Below, piece after piece: positions 62,279 to 64,000 of a stretch of DNA of 64,000 nucleotides; position 1 is the first letter of the stretch; each line of letters opens with the position of its first letter. Under the pieces are notes generated by a model. It did not search any database. It saw only the letters and a list, made by a program, of their open reading frames with translations, and was not told the DNA's origin. The stretch spans positions 7,453-71,452 of the forward strand of contig CAJUIT010000014.1 of NCBI GenBank assembly GCA_910586565.1, written 5' to 3'. The translations under genes were made by a program, and so were the position numbers. The DNA comes from an uncultured Muribaculaceae bacterium. Lineage in GTDB: Bacteria > Bacteroidota > Bacteroidia > Bacteroidales > Muribaculaceae.

Positions 62279-63157
62279 TTACTGGCGACCGTCGACTGTT
62301 GCTTCCTTGCTGATTTTTGCAACCAGGCCCTGAAGAACTTTGCCCGGGCCGAGCTCGGTGAACTCGGTGGCTCCGTCGGCAACCATGTTCTGAACCGACT
62401 GGGTCCAGCGCACGGGAGCGGTGAGCTGTGCCACGAGATTGGCCTTGATTTCAGCGGGGTCGGTGTGGGGACGTGCATCAACGTTCTGATAAACGGCGCA
62501 TACGGGGGTGTGGAAGTCGGTGGCTTCGATGGCTTCGGCCAGTTCGGCACGTGCAGGCTCCATGAGGGGAGAGTGGAAAGCTCCACCAACCTTGAGGGGG
62601 AGGGCACGTTTTGCACCGGCTGCCTTGAGGGCTTCGCAAGCGGCGTTAACTGCTTCAACTTCACCTGAAATAACAATCTGACCGGGGCAGTTGTAGTTGG
62701 CTGCAACCACAACGCCGGGGATTGATGCGCACACTTCCTCAACCTTTTCGTCGGGGAGGGCGATGATAGCGGCCATTGTGGAGGGCTTGATTTCGCATGC
62801 CTTCTGCATGGCGCGGGCGCGGGCGCTCACAAGTTTGAGGCCATCTTCAAAGCTGAGAGCTCCGGCAGCAGTGAGAGCCGAAAGTTCGCCCAAAGAGTGA
62901 CCGGCAACCATGTCGGGCTTGAATTCTTCGCCGAGGGTTTTAGCGAGAATAACCGAGTGAAGGAAAACGGCGGGCTGGGTAACCTTGGTTTGTTTGAGGT
63001 CCTCCTCAGTGCCGTTGAACATGAGGTCGGTGATGCGGAAGCCGAGAATTTCGTTGGCTTTCTCAAAGAGTTCGCGTGCAGTGGCGTTGTTGTCGTAGAG
63101 GTCTTTTCCCATTCCTACGAACTGTGCGCCCTGTCCGGGAAACACGAATGCTTTCAT
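62279..63157 (-). CDS. fabD: malonyl-CoA:ACP transacylase
   Basis: 292 residues from ATG 63157 (MKAFVFPGQGAQ). Oxyanion motif GQGAQ (8-12), nucleophile Ser88 in GHSLGE, catalytic His195 in AFHSPLM and a final ELGPGKVL. Transfers malonyl groups to ACP for fatty-acid synthesis. The frame upstream to 63247 is leader. Single gene. Confidence 0.96.
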   Translation of the reverse strand: MKAFVFPGQGAQFVGMGKDLYDNNATARELFEKANEILGFRITDLMFNGTEEDLKQTKVTQPAVFLHSVILAKTLGEEFKPDMVAGHSLGELSALTAAGALSFEDGLKLVSARARAMQKACEIKPSTMAAIIALPDEKVEEVCASIPGVVVAANYNCPGQIVISGEVEAVNAACEALKAAGAKRALPLKVGGAFHSPLMEPARAELAEAIEATDFHTPVCAVYQNVDARPHTDPAEIKANLVAQLTAPVRWTQSVQNMVADGATEFTELGPGKVLQGLVAKISKEATVDGRQ

Positions 63158-63244
63158 AAAAATGTATGTTTTAAGTGATTTTTTTTCGATGAAATCAAGT
63201 GGATGCACCGGTGAGGATGCTTCTACCTTAATGTTATGCGGCTG

Positions 63245-63252
63245 CAAAGTTA
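63245..63252 (-). promoter_or_regulatory. fabD promoter -7 element
   Basis: TAACTTTG on the minus strand; the -33 is a weak TTTC. Leader about 80 nt. Confidence 0.5.
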
Positions 63253-63472
63253 CGAAAAATCTTTGGTGCTGAAAAAGATGGATATTAAAGAGTGATTAAT
63301 TAAGGTGTTGTTGTGATGTTGTGATGATGTTATTCAGCAGGAGAGGGGAAGATGCCGATTGGGAGGAGGTGTTACACCGAACGCACGGAGCGCTATTACA
63401 GGCTGCCTGGGAGGCAAATGGCCCAAAAATATGTTGTAAAACATCGCAACTGCAAAAAAAATCGAAAAAAGA

Positions 63473-63503
63473 TTTGGAGGTATGAAAATTAGTCGTACCT
63501 TTG
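63473..63503 (+). promoter_or_regulatory. promoter of the small lipoprotein
   Basis: TTTG (63473-63476), exactly 19 bases, TACCTTTG (63496-63503). Leader about 45 nt. Confidence 0.75.
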
Positions 63504-63553
63504 CAATGTTTTTGAAGCACAAAATATTGTTTTATTATTTAATCTGAAACGAA

Positions 63554-63760
63554 ATGAAAAAGTTATTCTTATCTTTCGCTGTTATCGCAGGTTTCTCTAT
63601 GGTATCTTGCGGCAACAAGGCTGAAAACGCTGAGAACGCAGAAGCAGTTGACTCTGTAGAAGTTGCAGTTGAAGAAGCTGCTGTTGAAGTTGTTGACAGC
63701 ATCGCTCCCGATTCTGTAGCAGTTGCTACCGACACTGTTGTTGCAGTTGTAGCTGAATAA
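63554..63760 (+). CDS. small acidic lipoprotein
   Basis: 68 residues. Signal with lipobox (MKKLFLSFAVIAGFSMVSC), then a low-complexity stretch of Ala, Val, Glu and Asp (about 20-68) with no basic residue after Lys22. Codons are GTT/GCT-rich, unlike the C-ending bias of its neighbours. A perfect promoter and terminator suggest strong expression. Probably an abundant surface or periplasmic lipoprotein of unknown role. Confidence 0.75.
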   Translation: MKKLFLSFAVIAGFSMVSCGNKAENAENAEAVDSVEVAVEEAAVEVVDSIAPDSVAVATDTVVAVVAE

Positions 63761-63809
63761 TTTCAGCCCGCTTAACAGCACAAAAAAGATTTAACAGCAA
63801 AATAAAAAC

Positions 63810-63839
63810 CGGCAGCCCCACAGGGCGGCCGATTTTTTT
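63810..63839 (+). terminator. intrinsic terminator of the small lipoprotein
   Basis: GGCAGCCC (63811-63818) pairs with GGGCGGCC (63823-63830), loop CACA, then eight T. Confidence 0.85.
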
Positions 63840-64000
63840 TGTATATATCCCCGTGTGAACTTCAGAGAGCCGGAACTGCCGGGCTGTCAGGGGTGAGAGG
63901 GGATGCTGGTTGCCCTCTCAGATTCGATTCCGGGATGCCCGAATGTGGCCTAATTGTAAAAAAGTAGGATGAAATCGTTGTAAGTCATTGTTACCTACAA

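Overview
The window is a chromosomal segment of a Bacteroidales bacterium, most likely of the Muribaculaceae (S24-7) group; the family-level placement is inference. Evidence: promoters fit the Bacteroidetes sigma-ABfr form (TTTG, about 19-20 bases, TAnnTTTG) before many genes. The gene content is typical: ATP-type PEP carboxykinase, TamL, GldH, a UpxY antiterminator with a small exopolysaccharide operon, PSP1/RicT, EttA and secreted proteins with Bacteroidales C-terminal sorting-like tails. GC is moderate to high with C-rich codon ends. Nearly all genes are core or conserved. No integrase, transposase, CRISPR array or complete prophage is visible.

Layout. 1-7.3 kb: tail of a sulfatase-like protein, cardiolipin synthase, pckA, a secreted glycan-binding protein, then a repeat-rich stretch with one unexplained C-rich ORF. 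7.3-19.2 kb: deaminase, tilS and a MINPP-like phosphatase with a long structured leader; TPR-folP-cdaA facing PBP1a; an AlkD-like protein, a PepSY-like protein, and a pseudo-thioredoxin protein with tpx. 19.3-25.1 kb: ybaK-aroC-radical SAM facing gtrA/TRIC/nth/crcB/pheS. 25.4-35.5 kb: an orphan small protein, an AspT-like transporter, and minus-strand groups gph/tamL/ettA/def/ruvX and rpsF-rpsR-rplI. 35.8-44.8 kb: a secreted M6 metalloprotease, an ECF-like sigma factor, a coiled-coil protein with zapA, a likely 6S-type RNA, then rny-ricT-gldH. 44.8-52.4 kb: M24 peptidase, CCA-adding enzyme, MgtC, a T9SS-tailed protein, a thioredoxin / C39-like-VKOR / small peptide cassette, tRNA-Pro(GGG) and an ArgC-like protein lacking the catalytic cysteine. 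52.5-61.7 kb: a minus-strand exopolysaccharide operon (UpxY, WecA-type transferase, Wza, Wzc, EpsG-type polymerase, two glycosyltransferases, an epimerase) with a leader of about 330 nt. 62.3-63.8 kb: fabD and a small lipoprotein.

The best leads are: the alternative-pairing leader upstream of the phosphatase; the putative 6S RNA after zapA; adjacency of RNase Y with a Cys-rich RicT; the pseudo-ArgC; the thioredoxin/VKOR/leader-like peptide cassette; and at least three families of short dispersed intergenic repeats. No database search or folding program was run. Family names rest on recognised motifs, and the RNA calls rest on hand-found complementarity.
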